From Rhodocyclaceae bacterium (lineage in GTDB: Bacteria > Pseudomonadota > Gammaproteobacteria > Burkholderiales > Rhodocyclaceae), in the NCBI GenBank assembly GCA_023230455.1, contig JALNXH010000046.1:1-9881 (forward strand): 9,881 nt of DNA, in the 5' to 3' direction. The notes under the pieces were generated by a model that had not been told where the DNA came from, did no database searches, and saw only the letters and a list, made by a program, of their open reading frames with translations. Positions 1-6,663 of the stretch are shown one piece after another; position 1 is the first letter of the stretch; the number at the start of each line of letters is the position of its first letter. A program made the position numbers and the translations under genes.

Positions 1-1640
1 GCACCCTGGGCCGGCAAGCCGGCGAAGACGTCGGCGCCTACGACGTCACCTTGGGCAGCGGCGCGAAGGCCGGCAACTACACGATCGCCTACGTTGCGGA
101 CAACAACGCCCTGACCATCGACCAGGCTCCGCTTGCTGTCTGGACCGGCACTACCGGGAACTGGGGCAACGCGGCATTCTGGGATATCGGCGCGATACCC
201 ACGCTGAACAATGTAGCGGCTGTCCAGCTTCCCTCCGGGGCCGTGGTGACCTATGACGCGGCGCTCGGCACGACATCGTTGAGTTCCCTCAGCAGCGGCG
301 GCACGCTGGTCTTCACCGGCGGCGGGTTGACCTTGTCGGGCGATTTGAATACTGCGTACTACCAGCAAAGTGGCGGCGTGTTGAGCGCGGCGAACCTGAA
401 TGTTTCCAGCGGCTTTAGCCAAACGGCGGGTAGCATGACGCTGACCGGTACGGCCGATATTGCGCAAGCCAGCGGTTCGCTCCTGCTCGGCAATATTGCG
501 GCCCAAAGCATCCAGGCCGTCGCCTACGGCGGGTCCATCGGCCAGTCCGGCGCTCTGCTCGCGGCGCAGTTGCGAACCAGTTCAGTGGGAGGAACCAGCC
601 TGCTCGGCAGCAATGCGGTTGGCAGCTTCGAGGCGGCCAATACAGGGTCCGGCGATGTTCGGCTGGTCAACAACAGCGCCCTCAGCCCGGCTGCCCTGAG
701 CATTCTCGGCATCAGCAATCCGGCCGGGGCCGTGATGATCGACAATTTCGGCGCCGTGACGACGACGGCCGTTGTCGCGGGCGGCGATGTGTCGATCACG
801 GCGCACAGCCCGTTGACCATCGGCAGCGGGGGCATCACGGCCGCCGGCAGCATTTTCCTTGCGGCGGGCTCGCCGCTCACGGTGACCTCGGCCGACACGC
901 TGACGATCAACGGCGCGCTCGCAAGCACCGGGCCGGGCAGTGCAATCGATTTGTTCGCCGGATGGGATCTGCTGCAAAACGCCAACCTCACCACCAACGG
1001 CGGCCCGATCAGCGCATTTGCCGATGCCGGGACGATCCTCATGGCAGCCGGTGCGGTAACCAGTTCCGCAGGCGGGCCGATCGACTATAACGCCGCGGGT
1101 AATGTGGTGATCAGCCAGTTGAATGCCGGTTCTGGCGGCGCGGTCTCGGTGGTCAGCGTTGGCGGCAGCGTCGCGACCGCGGCGGGCTTTACCGGAGTCA
1201 GCCTGATTGGCCAGTCGCTCAATGTCGATGCGGCCGGAGCGATCAATCTCACAATCGGGGCGCCGGCGGCGGCGACGGCTGTGGTCAGCGAAGTGGCCAG
1301 CGAGGTGGTGTCGACTACCGAACAGGGCACACAGCCGCCGACGGAGGAGACGGCGCCGCTGGTGGTGACCATCAGTGCGCCGGCGACGACCGGTGCGGAA
1401 ATCCCGGGCGGAGAGACGGTCGGCGGCACCGCCGGAACGTTCGGCGGTAGCGATTCGGGCTCGTCCTCGTCGGCCTCCTCGGATACGGCGGGCAACGGGT
1501 CGAATGGGTCCAACGGGTCGAATGGGTCTGGCGAATCCGGCGAAAAGGACGACGCGAAGAACAAGGAGTCGAAGGAAGAAAAGACGGCAGAAAAGAAGGA
1601 GGAATCAAAGCCCTCACGCAAGGCCGCTTCCTGTAGCTGA
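1..1640 (+). CDS. C-terminal part of a large filamentous-haemagglutinin-like exoprotein with MBG-type repeat (5' partial)
   Basis: The reading frame is open from base 3, so the gene starts before the window; the stop is TGA at 1638-1640. About 545 residues are visible. The first 40 or so look like the end of an MBG-type (mostly bacterial Ig-like) repeat: GAYDVTLGSG, then AGNYTIAYV and LTIDQA. A Trp-rich linker (WTGTTGNWGNAAFWD) follows. Then come about 380 residues of short Gly/Ala/Ser/Thr/Val-rich strands with repeated GSI, GGDV and GAINL-type turns, as expected for a right-handed beta-helix. The last 100 residues are Pro/Thr-rich, then Ser-rich with NGS repeats, then a Lys/Glu-rich charged stretch ending SRKAASCS. 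This architecture is known from FHA/YDG/MBG-type exoproteins of two-partner or related secretion. No secretion domain or partner transporter is visible, so the route is inferred. It is probably an adhesin or surface protein. Family confidence is good; function is unproven. Confidence 0.85.
   Translation, partial: TLGRQAGEDVGAYDVTLGSGAKAGNYTIAYVADNNALTIDQAPLAVWTGTTGNWGNAAFWDIGAIPTLNNVAAVQLPSGAVVTYDAALGTTSLSSLSSGGTLVFTGGGLTLSGDLNTAYYQQSGGVLSAANLNVSSGFSQTAGSMTLTGTADIAQASGSLLLGNIAAQSIQAVAYGGSIGQSGALLAAQLRTSSVGGTSLLGSNAVGSFEAANTGSGDVRLVNNSALSPAALSILGISNPAGAVMIDNFGAVTTTAVVAGGDVSITAHSPLTIGSGGITAAGSIFLAAGSPLTVTSADTLTINGALASTGPGSAIDLFAGWDLLQNANLTTNGGPISAFADAGTILMAAGAVTSSAGGPIDYNAAGNVVISQLNAGSGGAVSVVSVGGSVATAAGFTGVSLIGQSLNVDAAGAINLTIGAPAAATAVVSEVASEVVSTTEQGTQPPTEETAPLVVTISAPATTGAEIPGGETVGGTAGTFGGSDSGSSSSASSDTAGNGSNGSNGSNGSGESGEKDDAKNKESKEEKTAEKKEESKPSRKAASCS
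1494..1529 (+). repeat. 9-bp coding tandem repeat (four NGS units)
   Basis: Four in-frame copies of aaYgggtcN, which can also be read as two copies of an 18-bp unit (aacgggtcgaatgggtc plus one variable base). They encode Asn-Gly-Ser four times in the linker of the exoprotein. The two copies are nearly identical at the third codon positions, so they are young at DNA level and could change number by slippage without shifting the frame. Confidence 0.85.
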
Positions 1641-1670
1641 GTGGAGCGGGCCGCGCTTTGCGGTCGCTGC

Positions 1671-1697
1671 GGCCAGGGTGTCGACCCTGGCCGTTTT
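1671..1697 (+). terminator. Rho-independent terminator of the exoprotein gene
   Basis: A perfect 9-bp stem (ggccagggt / accctggcc) with the 4-base loop gtcg spans 1671-1692 and is followed by gtttt, 30 bases after the exoprotein stop. The T run is on the plus strand only. Read on the minus strand, the same stem lies just past the sulfotransferase stop but is preceded by A's and not followed by T's, so it would be a weak terminator in that direction. The last T is also the last base of the sulfotransferase stop codon. Confidence 0.8.
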
Positions 1698-2539
1698 CAT
1701 TCCGCCGGCGCTTCTTCGCGAACGGTGATGACGTTGGCGCGGCTGGCCTTGGTGTCGAGCCAGAACGACATCTGCGCATACTGGCGGAACAGATCGGGCG
1801 GCAATAGGGTGGTGCGGGTTTCGAAGCCGACGCTGGGCCGTACCTTGTGCATGCCCTTGAGGCCGAGTTCGACATCGTAGTCCGGGGTATCGAATTCGAG
1901 CCGTTCGAAATCGTGGGCGAAGGATTCCTCGCCGAGGAATTTGTAGATCAGCGGCAGCACCTCGCCGGGTCGGCGTGCCAGCAGTTCGTAATCGATGACC
2001 AGCAGTGCGTGCCCCTGCTCGCTGTAAAAGCCCTCCTTCAACGCGTGCCACGGCAGGCCGACCAGGCGGGTGCGCTGGGCCAGCGTGTCGACGCGGGCAT
2101 GCACGGTGCCGCGCTCGGCATCGTTGGCGAACAGGCGGGTGTTCTCATAGGGGTTGGCGCGGATCAGGCGCTCCAGGCTGTCCATCACCCAGGCCACGTT
2201 GCGCACGCAGGCGATCACCTTGGTGCTTGGGAACAGATCGAGCAGCAGCGGCAGCTTGGCTGACCAAGTGCGGTTGGTGTCGAACACCACCGGCTGTGCG
2301 ATGTCCGCGTAGTAGTTCTCGAACAGTCCGCGCAGCAGCGTGCGCCGCTGTTCCAGACTGACCTGACTGCTCCATTCGCTGCCGGCGCCGACCTGGCCCA
2401 GGAGGGTGCCGACGAAGCTGGCCACCGGGCTGGTCACGCCGGCGTGAAAGCGCGGGTTTTGCCGCAAAATGGCGGACAGCAGCGTGGAGCCGGAACGGGG
2501 CAGGCCGGAGATGAAATGAAAGGTATGCGGGATTGCCAT
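1697..2539 (-). CDS. Sulfotransferase family protein
   Basis: A 280-residue protein, a usual length for a single-domain sulfotransferase. Residues 9-20 (FISGLPRSGSTL) form the 5'-phosphosulfate-binding loop of PAPS-dependent sulfotransferases. Residues 108-121 (KVIACVRNVAWVMD plus S121) match the 3'-phosphate-binding motif, with R113 and S121 as the expected contacts. There is no signal peptide or membrane segment, so it should act in the cytoplasm, moving sulfate from PAPS to an acceptor. The sequence does not show whether the acceptor is a sugar, lipid or peptide. The ATG start has a GGAG six bases upstream (ctggagcgcga on the minus strand). It is convergent with the exoprotein gene and divergent from the hydrolase gene, so it is probably transcribed alone. 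The position beside a surface protein gene is suggestive only. Confidence 0.88.
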   Translation of the reverse strand: MAIPHTFHFISGLPRSGSTLLSAILRQNPRFHAGVTSPVASFVGTLLGQVGAGSEWSSQVSLEQRRTLLRGLFENYYADIAQPVVFDTNRTWSAKLPLLLDLFPSTKVIACVRNVAWVMDSLERLIRANPYENTRLFANDAERGTVHARVDTLAQRTRLVGLPWHALKEGFYSEQGHALLVIDYELLARRPGEVLPLIYKFLGEESFAHDFERLEFDTPDYDVELGLKGMHKVRPSVGFETRTTLLPPDLFRQYAQMSFWLDTKASRANVITVREEAPAE

Positions 2540-2637
2540 TCGCGCTCCAGGAAGAGGATGTCGTATCGATCGGACCTGCCGAACTACTTTGGCGAGCCGA
2601 TCTTAACTGAACTGCAACCAACGGAGCGGAGAAAGCC
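2540..2637. promoter_or_regulatory. Divergent intergenic region (sulfotransferase / hydrolase)
   Basis: This 98-base gap separates two divergently read genes and so must hold both promoters, unless one is leaderless. Ribosome-binding sites are clear at both ends: GGAG before the sulfotransferase ATG on the minus strand, and GGAG at 2628-2631 seven bases before the hydrolase ATG at 2638. I could not identify a -35/-10 pair or operator with confidence. Confidence 0.45.
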
Positions 2638-3465
2638 ATGGACCACACCGAAGGAGCGGCCCGCCGCATATTTCTGGCCTCGGCGCTGGGTGCCGGATTT
2701 GCCTTGGCGGTGCAACCCATTGCCGCGCAGACGCTGATCCAAACCGATGCCGACGGCCTGCTTGCCGGCGAGGTTGCCATCGGCGAGTTTCCCGCCTATC
2801 GCGCGCAGCCGGCACAGGGCCGTCGTTTCCCGGTGGTGCTGGTGGTGTCGGAAATTTTCGGCGTGCATGAGCATATCGCCGATCTCTGCCGGCGGCTGGC
2901 TAAGCTCGGCTATCTGGCGATCGCCCCCGATCTGTTCCAGCGCCAGGGCGACCCGCGCAAACTGACGAGCATTCAGGAAATCCTCGCCAACATCGTCTCC
3001 AAGGTGCCGGACGCCGAAGTGATGGCCGATCTCGACGCGACAGTGAACTGGGCGGCGGCCAACGGCGGCAACGTCGATCGTTTGGCGATGACCGGTTTTT
3101 GCTGGGGCGGCCGCATCAACTGGCTGTATGCCGCGCACAGCGCCCGGCTGAAGGCCGCCGTCGCCTGGTACGGGCTGCTCTCCGGCGCCACCACCGAACG
3201 CCAGCCGCAACAGCCGCTCGACCTGGTCGGCAAGCTGAAGGCGCCAGTGCTCGGCCTGTATGCCGGCGAAGATCCCTACATCACCGTCGACAAACTGGCC
3301 GCGATGCAGAATGCGTTGCAACAGGCCGGCGCCAAGGCCGAGCTGCACCTGTACCGCCGCGCCCAGCACGGATTCAATGCCGACTATCGGCCCAGCTACG
3401 ACAAGGCGGCGGCCGAGGATGGCTGGCGCCGCATGCTGGAATGGTTTCGCGCGCATGGCGTGTGA
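2638..3465 (+). CDS. Dienelactone hydrolase family protein with Tat-like signal
   Basis: A 275-residue alpha/beta hydrolase. The core matches the dienelactone hydrolase (carboxymethylenebutenolidase) family: strand RFPVVLVVSEIFG with E72 in the position that primes the nucleophile, nucleophile elbow GFCWGG with C155, acid residue in LYAGEDPYIT (D212 likely) and QHGF with H244. The Cys-Asp-His triad is therefore complete. Residues 9-31 (RRIFLASALGAG, then a hydrophobic run ending AAQT) look like a twin-arginine signal peptide with cleavage after an AxA-like site, which predicts a periplasmic enzyme. That is unlike the classic cytoplasmic enzymes of chlorocatechol breakdown. No catechol-pathway genes are nearby, so the substrate is unknown and a general esterase or lactonase role is equally possible. 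The start is supported by GGAG at 2628-2631. The next gene follows after 96 bases on the same strand. Confidence 0.9.
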   Translation: MDHTEGAARRIFLASALGAGFALAVQPIAAQTLIQTDADGLLAGEVAIGEFPAYRAQPAQGRRFPVVLVVSEIFGVHEHIADLCRRLAKLGYLAIAPDLFQRQGDPRKLTSIQEILANIVSKVPDAEVMADLDATVNWAAANGGNVDRLAMTGFCWGGRINWLYAAHSARLKAAVAWYGLLSGATTERQPQQPLDLVGKLKAPVLGLYAGEDPYITVDKLAAMQNALQQAGAKAELHLYRRAQHGFNADYRPSYDKAAAEDGWRRMLEWFRAHGV

Positions 3466-3466
3466 G

Positions 3467-3482
3467 CGGCAAAGAATTGCCG
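3467..3482 (+). other. Small hairpin after the hydrolase gene
   Basis: cggcaa / ttgccg with loop agaa forms a 6-bp stem one base after the hydrolase stop. It is not followed by a T run, so it is a poor intrinsic terminator. It might slow 3' decay or be chance. The remaining bases to 3548 show no recognised element. Confidence 0.3.
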
Positions 3483-3548
3483 GGCGTCAAAATTGCTTGC
3501 CGATAAATGTGGTTCAACTCCGAGCCACGTTTGTACGTTAGAGCACTT

Positions 3549-3553
3549 GGAGG
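3549..3553 (+). promoter_or_regulatory. Shine-Dalgarno that fixes the AAA+ ATPase start
   Basis: GGAGG lies eight bases before ATG 3562. The frame is also open upstream to an ATG at 3493, but that codon lacks a comparable site and the intervening 23 residues look non-coding, so 3562 is preferred. Confidence 0.75.
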
Positions 3554-3561
3554 TACCCGCC

Positions 3562-4530
3562 ATGTCTGCCAGCGAACTGCACATTCCGATTGCCGATACG
3601 CGTCAGATCTATTGCATCAGCGATGTCGAAAAAGCCATGGAGGACGGCGGCAGTGCGCGCAACGCCTCCCACGCGGCGTTCCTGGAAAAAATGAAACGCC
3701 TGGGCGGCTTGCGCTATGCGATCAAGCCGACCGACGCCGACGCGCTGGATACGCTCTACGACCAGTGCCCGAATTTTTCCGAAGTCATCGACGATCTGAA
3801 GAAATACCTCGCGTTGGCGGTTTCCGGCAACGAGCCGGTGAATTTCGCGCCGATCCTGCTGCTCGGCGAACCGGGCATCGGCAAGACCCACTTCGCCAAG
3901 CGCCTCGCCGAAGTGCTGGGGACCGGCTACGAGTTCGTTTCGATGAGCTCGCTGACCGCCGGCTGGATCCTTTCCGGCGCGTCGAGCCAGTGGCAGAACG
4001 CCAAGCCGGGCAAGGTCGCCGCCACGCTGGTTGGCGGCGAATACGCCAACCCGCTGATGGTGCTCGACGAAGTGGACAAGGCCGGCGGTGACAATCGCTA
4101 CGATCCGATGGGCGCGCTCTACAGCCTGCTCGAACGCGACACGGCGAAGGCCTTCCGCGACGAGTTCGTCGAAGTCGATATCGACGCCAGCCACGTGCTT
4201 TGGGTGTCCACCGCCAACGAGGAGCGCACGTTGCCGGAACCCATCCTCAATCGCATGAATGTTTACGAAGTGCCGCGGCCGGATGCCGACGCCGCATTCC
4301 GCATCGCCTGTCGCCTGTACAGCGAGATCGTCGCCGAACACGACTGGGGCTTCGACCTCAACCCACCGGCAGACGTGATGGAGGTACTCTCCGGCCTGCC
4401 GCCGCGCGACATGCGCCGGCAATTGATGGCCGCCTTCGGCAACGCCAAGCTGGACGGCCGCAGCGCATTGACGCCGCGCGACCTGGAACACGGCCAGCGC
4501 GGTGCGACGCGAAGGAAGATCGGGTTTTAG
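3562..4530 (+). CDS. Lon-like AAA+ ATPase without protease domain
   Basis: A 322-residue protein with one AAA+ module after about 90 mixed residues. Walker A is GEPGIGKT at 102-109, Walker B is LMVLDE at 165-170, sensor 1 is N219 in WVSTAN, an arginine-finger candidate is R231 in ILNRMN, and a sensor-2-like arginine lies in PPRDMRRQL near 282-286. The VLDEVDK and 'ILNRM' context most resembles the ATPase part of Lon, but the Lon N-domain and the Ser-Lys protease domain are absent and the chain ends about 35 residues after sensor 2. No signal peptide or membrane segment is present, so it is cytoplasmic. It probably remodels or unfolds a partner that is not identified. The hydrolase lies 96 bases upstream on the same strand, and the next gene downstream (HlyD-like) is convergent. 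ATPase assignment is firm; cellular role is unknown. Confidence 0.85.
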   Translation: MSASELHIPIADTRQIYCISDVEKAMEDGGSARNASHAAFLEKMKRLGGLRYAIKPTDADALDTLYDQCPNFSEVIDDLKKYLALAVSGNEPVNFAPILLLGEPGIGKTHFAKRLAEVLGTGYEFVSMSSLTAGWILSGASSQWQNAKPGKVAATLVGGEYANPLMVLDEVDKAGGDNRYDPMGALYSLLERDTAKAFRDEFVEVDIDASHVLWVSTANEERTLPEPILNRMNVYEVPRPDADAAFRIACRLYSEIVAEHDWGFDLNPPADVMEVLSGLPPRDMRRQLMAAFGNAKLDGRSALTPRDLEHGQRGATRRKIGF

Positions 4531-4603
4531 GGGCACGGGCGTCCGGTCGCCACGGGCGAAGCCCAGCAACGGTGCATCGATGCCCCGGCCGAGGGCGCGA
4601 CGC
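4531..4603. other. Convergent intergenic spacer
   Basis: This 73-base spacer lies between the stops of the AAA+ gene and the HlyD-like gene. It contains the 10-bp palindrome gcatcgatgc (4574-4583) and a short gggc-gaa-gccc stem, but no T run, so no clear terminator in either direction. It resembles degenerate repeat-element sequence but I cannot name a family. Confidence 0.3.
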
Positions 4604-6037
4604 CTACCGTTCCCGCAAGCTCTCATCCTTGTATTGAAGCAGCGGGCTGAGGAAGTACTCGATCACTCTCCGCCGCCCGGTCTTGATCTCCACGGTCACC
4701 GCCATACCCGGAGACAGATTTACCCTCTTCTCCTCAACCTGTAGGGTGGCCTTGTCCAGTTTGACGCGCGCCGAATAGATCAGGCCGCGCTTTTCATCGT
4801 TGATCGCGTCGTGTGAAACGTGGGTCACCGTCGCGTGCAGCGTGCCGTACTTCGTGTAAGGGAAGGTCTCCACTTTCACTTCGGCCTCGTGTCCCTGATC
4901 GACGAAGCCGATGTCCTTGTTTTCCAGAAAGGCCTCTACTTCGAGGGCGTTGTCGGCGGGCACCACCGTCAAGATCGGTTGGGCCTCCGCCGCCACTCCG
5001 CCCACCGTATGCGCTGAGAGCTGTTGCACCGTCCCGTCCACCGGCGCAACCAGCCGCGTCAATGCGCCCCGGTTCTCCGCCTTGACCAGCTCCTGGCTCA
5101 ACTGGGCGACTTTCTGCTCCGCGTCGTTAAGGCTGTCGAGCAGAATGCGCCGCGTCTCCGCAACGAGGGCTGTCCGTTGGGCCGCATTTTCGTGCAGGGC
5201 GGCTGCCAACTCGGTAGCCCGACTCCGCTGCGTGGCCAGGTCGGCCTCCAGTTCGATGCGGGACTGCTCCTTTTCCAAGTAGCCATGCTGCGAAATGAAG
5301 CTTTTGTCTACAAGGTTCTTGTAGTCCTCGGCCCGCCGCTTGGCGATGGGTACCGTCTGCTCCAACTTGCGGATCACTTCGCCTACCGAGCGCAACTCGG
5401 CCTCCTGCCGACTGCGTTCCGCATCGATGCGCGCCAGCCGGGTCCGGTATTCCCCGTACTGGCCTTCCAGCATGCTTTGTTCCTTGCCGGTTTCCGATGG
5501 CGAGGCCTCGGCGATTGCTTCCATCGCCGGCGGTTTGCCGCTGGCGATGGCGGCGAGCATTGCCCGGGCGCGGGCGGCCTGGAAGCGGGCCGTTCTCCGA
5601 TCGCTACCCAAGCGGCTCTGGTCCGCCGCCGCTGCCGTCGGATCGAGTTCGATCAGCAGGTCGCCGGCCTTGACGCGCTGCCCGTCGCTGACATGGATGG
5701 CGACGACGCGCGAGGTTTCCACCGGCCCCAGCACCTTGCTGCGGTCGTTGGGTACGATCTTGCCCTTCGCCGTCGCCACCATGTCGACGTGGCCGAAGAG
5801 GGCCCAGACCAGGGCGATCAAGGCGAAAGCGATCAGCAGCCACATCGCCATTTTCGGGGCGGGCGAAACCGGGGTTTCCTGCAGTTCCAGCGCGGCCGGC
5901 AGAAACTGGGCTTCATGTGGTAGCCGAGGTTGCGGGTCGAGTGCCCGGCGGACGCCCCAGGCGTGCCGAAATACGGCGCCGTAACGACGCAGCAGATCAA
6001 GCAAGGCCTCAAGCTTCAGCGGAAATGTCTTGGTCAT
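4604..6037 (-). CDS. HlyD-family membrane fusion protein of a type I secretion system
   Basis: A 477-residue periplasmic adaptor, normal length for HlyD. Order: a short cytoplasmic N-terminus (1-62), one transmembrane helix (about 63-83, MAMWLLIAFALIALVWALFG), a biotinyl-lipoyl-like half (GKIVPNDRSKVLGP and VSDGQRVKAGDLLIELDP), a long Ala/Glu/Arg/Gln-rich coiled coil (about 135-345), the second lipoyl half (LVAPVDGTVQQL), a beta-barrel, and the family C-terminal hallmark GMAVTVEIKTGRRRVIEYF followed by LSPL. It would link the ABC transporter to an outer-membrane TolC-like channel. The frame is open upstream to about 6106, but ATG 6037 fits the family start and the extension overlaps the oppositely read ORF6N gene. 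The ribosome-binding site is weak (AGGA 12 bases upstream, CGAG close by). The transporter gene lies 626 bases upstream, with the ORF6N gene between, so this gene may need its own promoter. Confidence 0.92.
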   Translation of the reverse strand: MTKTFPLKLEALLDLLRRYGAVFRHAWGVRRALDPQPRLPHEAQFLPAALELQETPVSPAPKMAMWLLIAFALIALVWALFGHVDMVATAKGKIVPNDRSKVLGPVETSRVVAIHVSDGQRVKAGDLLIELDPTAAAADQSRLGSDRRTARFQAARARAMLAAIASGKPPAMEAIAEASPSETGKEQSMLEGQYGEYRTRLARIDAERSRQEAELRSVGEVIRKLEQTVPIAKRRAEDYKNLVDKSFISQHGYLEKEQSRIELEADLATQRSRATELAAALHENAAQRTALVAETRRILLDSLNDAEQKVAQLSQELVKAENRGALTRLVAPVDGTVQQLSAHTVGGVAAEAQPILTVVPADNALEVEAFLENKDIGFVDQGHEAEVKVETFPYTKYGTLHATVTHVSHDAINDEKRGLIYSARVKLDKATLQVEEKRVNLSPGMAVTVEIKTGRRRVIEYFLSPLLQYKDESLRER

Positions 6038-6055
6038 TTCTCGATATGATCCTGT

Positions 6056-6074
6056 GTTTCTTTCAGTTTCTTTC
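6056..6074. repeat. Tandem 9-bp direct repeat in the HlyD/ORF6N divergent spacer
   Basis: gtttctttc occurs twice, separated by one base (6056-6064 and 6066-6074). It lies in the 56-base spacer between the divergent starts of the HlyD-like gene (6037, minus) and the ORF6N gene (6094, plus). It could be a protein-binding site or a trace of an insertion; neither is shown. Confidence 0.6.
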
Positions 6075-6093
6075 GCGGCCATTCCGCCAACCG

Positions 6094-6651
6094 ATGACAT
6101 CGACACTCGTTCCCGCCGACCTTGTTACCCAGCGCATCGTCTTCGTACGCGGGCAGCGGGTGCTGGTCGACAGCGATCTTGCCCGGTTGTATGGCGTTGA
6201 AACTCGTGCATTGGTACAAGCCGTCAAGCGCAACATGGATCGATTTCCTCCTGATTCCATGTTCCAACTGACGCGCGAGGAAATCGCCGACTTGAGATCA
6301 CAAACCGTGATCTCAAGTTGGGGCGGTCGCCGATACCCGCCATATATGTTTACCGAGCAAGGCGTGGCGATGCTGTCATCGGTACTCAAAAGCCCGCAAG
6401 CCATTACCGTCAATATCGAGATCATGCGAATCTTCGTGCGCTTGCGCGACACGCTGGAATCCAACAAGGAGCTCGCCGCCAAACTGGAAGAACTGGAACG
6501 CAAGACAGAACTGCTGGCGCTCAAGCACGACACGCTCGCGCAGAACACGCGCGCGCAACTCAAGCAGGTCTTCGACGCCATCCGCGAATTGATGACGCCG
6601 CCCGAGCCCCCGAAAAAACGCCCCATCGGCTTCATCCCGCCCAAAGACTGA
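6094..6651 (+). CDS. ORF6N domain-containing protein
   Basis: A 185-residue protein with the ORF6N (KilA-N-related, phage-type DNA-binding) domain at about 8-98: VFVRGQRVLVDSDLARLYGV, then NMDRFPPDSMFQLT, and the family block SSWGGRRYPPYMFTEQGVAM. A coiled coil follows (about 118-165), then the common tail PPKKRPIGF. Proteins of this family come from phages and large DNA viruses and are scattered through bacterial chromosomes; their bacterial role is not established, but DNA binding is expected. The start at 6094 fits the domain edge, although no good ribosome-binding site precedes it and upstream ATGs at 6025 and 6046 are possible. It is antisense to both neighbours, ends 12 bases before the end of the transporter gene, and is somewhat less G+C-rich than its surroundings in its first half. 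These facts suggest late arrival in the secretion operon. Confidence 0.88.
   Translation: MTSTLVPADLVTQRIVFVRGQRVLVDSDLARLYGVETRALVQAVKRNMDRFPPDSMFQLTREEIADLRSQTVISSWGGRRYPPYMFTEQGVAMLSSVLKSPQAITVNIEIMRIFVRLRDTLESNKELAAKLEELERKTELLALKHDTLAQNTRAQLKQVFDAIRELMTPPEPPKKRPIGFIPPKD
6290..6318. repeat. Perfect 12-bp inverted repeat inside the ORF6N gene
   Basis: acttgagatcac / gtgatctcaagt, separated by aaacc. The arms are exact and encode residues 66-75 (DLRSQTVISS) just before the conserved WGGRRY block. RNA from this stretch would fold into a strong hairpin. The symmetry is not forced by the protein, since synonymous codons could break it. Confidence 0.9.
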
Positions 6652-6663
6652 GCCGACATACTG

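Noticed and set aside
1494..1529. Short repeats as a CRISPR array
   Set aside because: Units are 9 bp, contiguous without spacers and in the coding frame of the exoprotein.
2584..3456. 290-codon open frame on the minus strand
   Set aside because: Antisense to the dienelactone hydrolase gene, whose catalytic motifs are intact; no domain visible in the antisense product.
3493..3561. Possible 23-residue N-terminal extension of the AAA+ ATPase
   Set aside because: The downstream ATG at 3562 has a GGAGG at proper spacing, and the extension has no such site and no family-like sequence.
3538..4626. 362-codon open frame on the minus strand
   Set aside because: It lies antisense over the AAA+ ATPase gene, is Arg/Ala/Gly/His-rich and has no domain; a shadow of the real gene.
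5917..6093. Possible N-terminal extension of the ORF6N protein
   Set aside because: Most of it is antisense to the HlyD coding region and Arg/Pro-rich; the domain begins right after Met at 6094.
6038..6106. Possible N-terminal extension of the HlyD-like protein
   Set aside because: It would overlap the ORF6N start, adds an unrelated polar segment, and ATG 6037 matches the usual beginning of the family.
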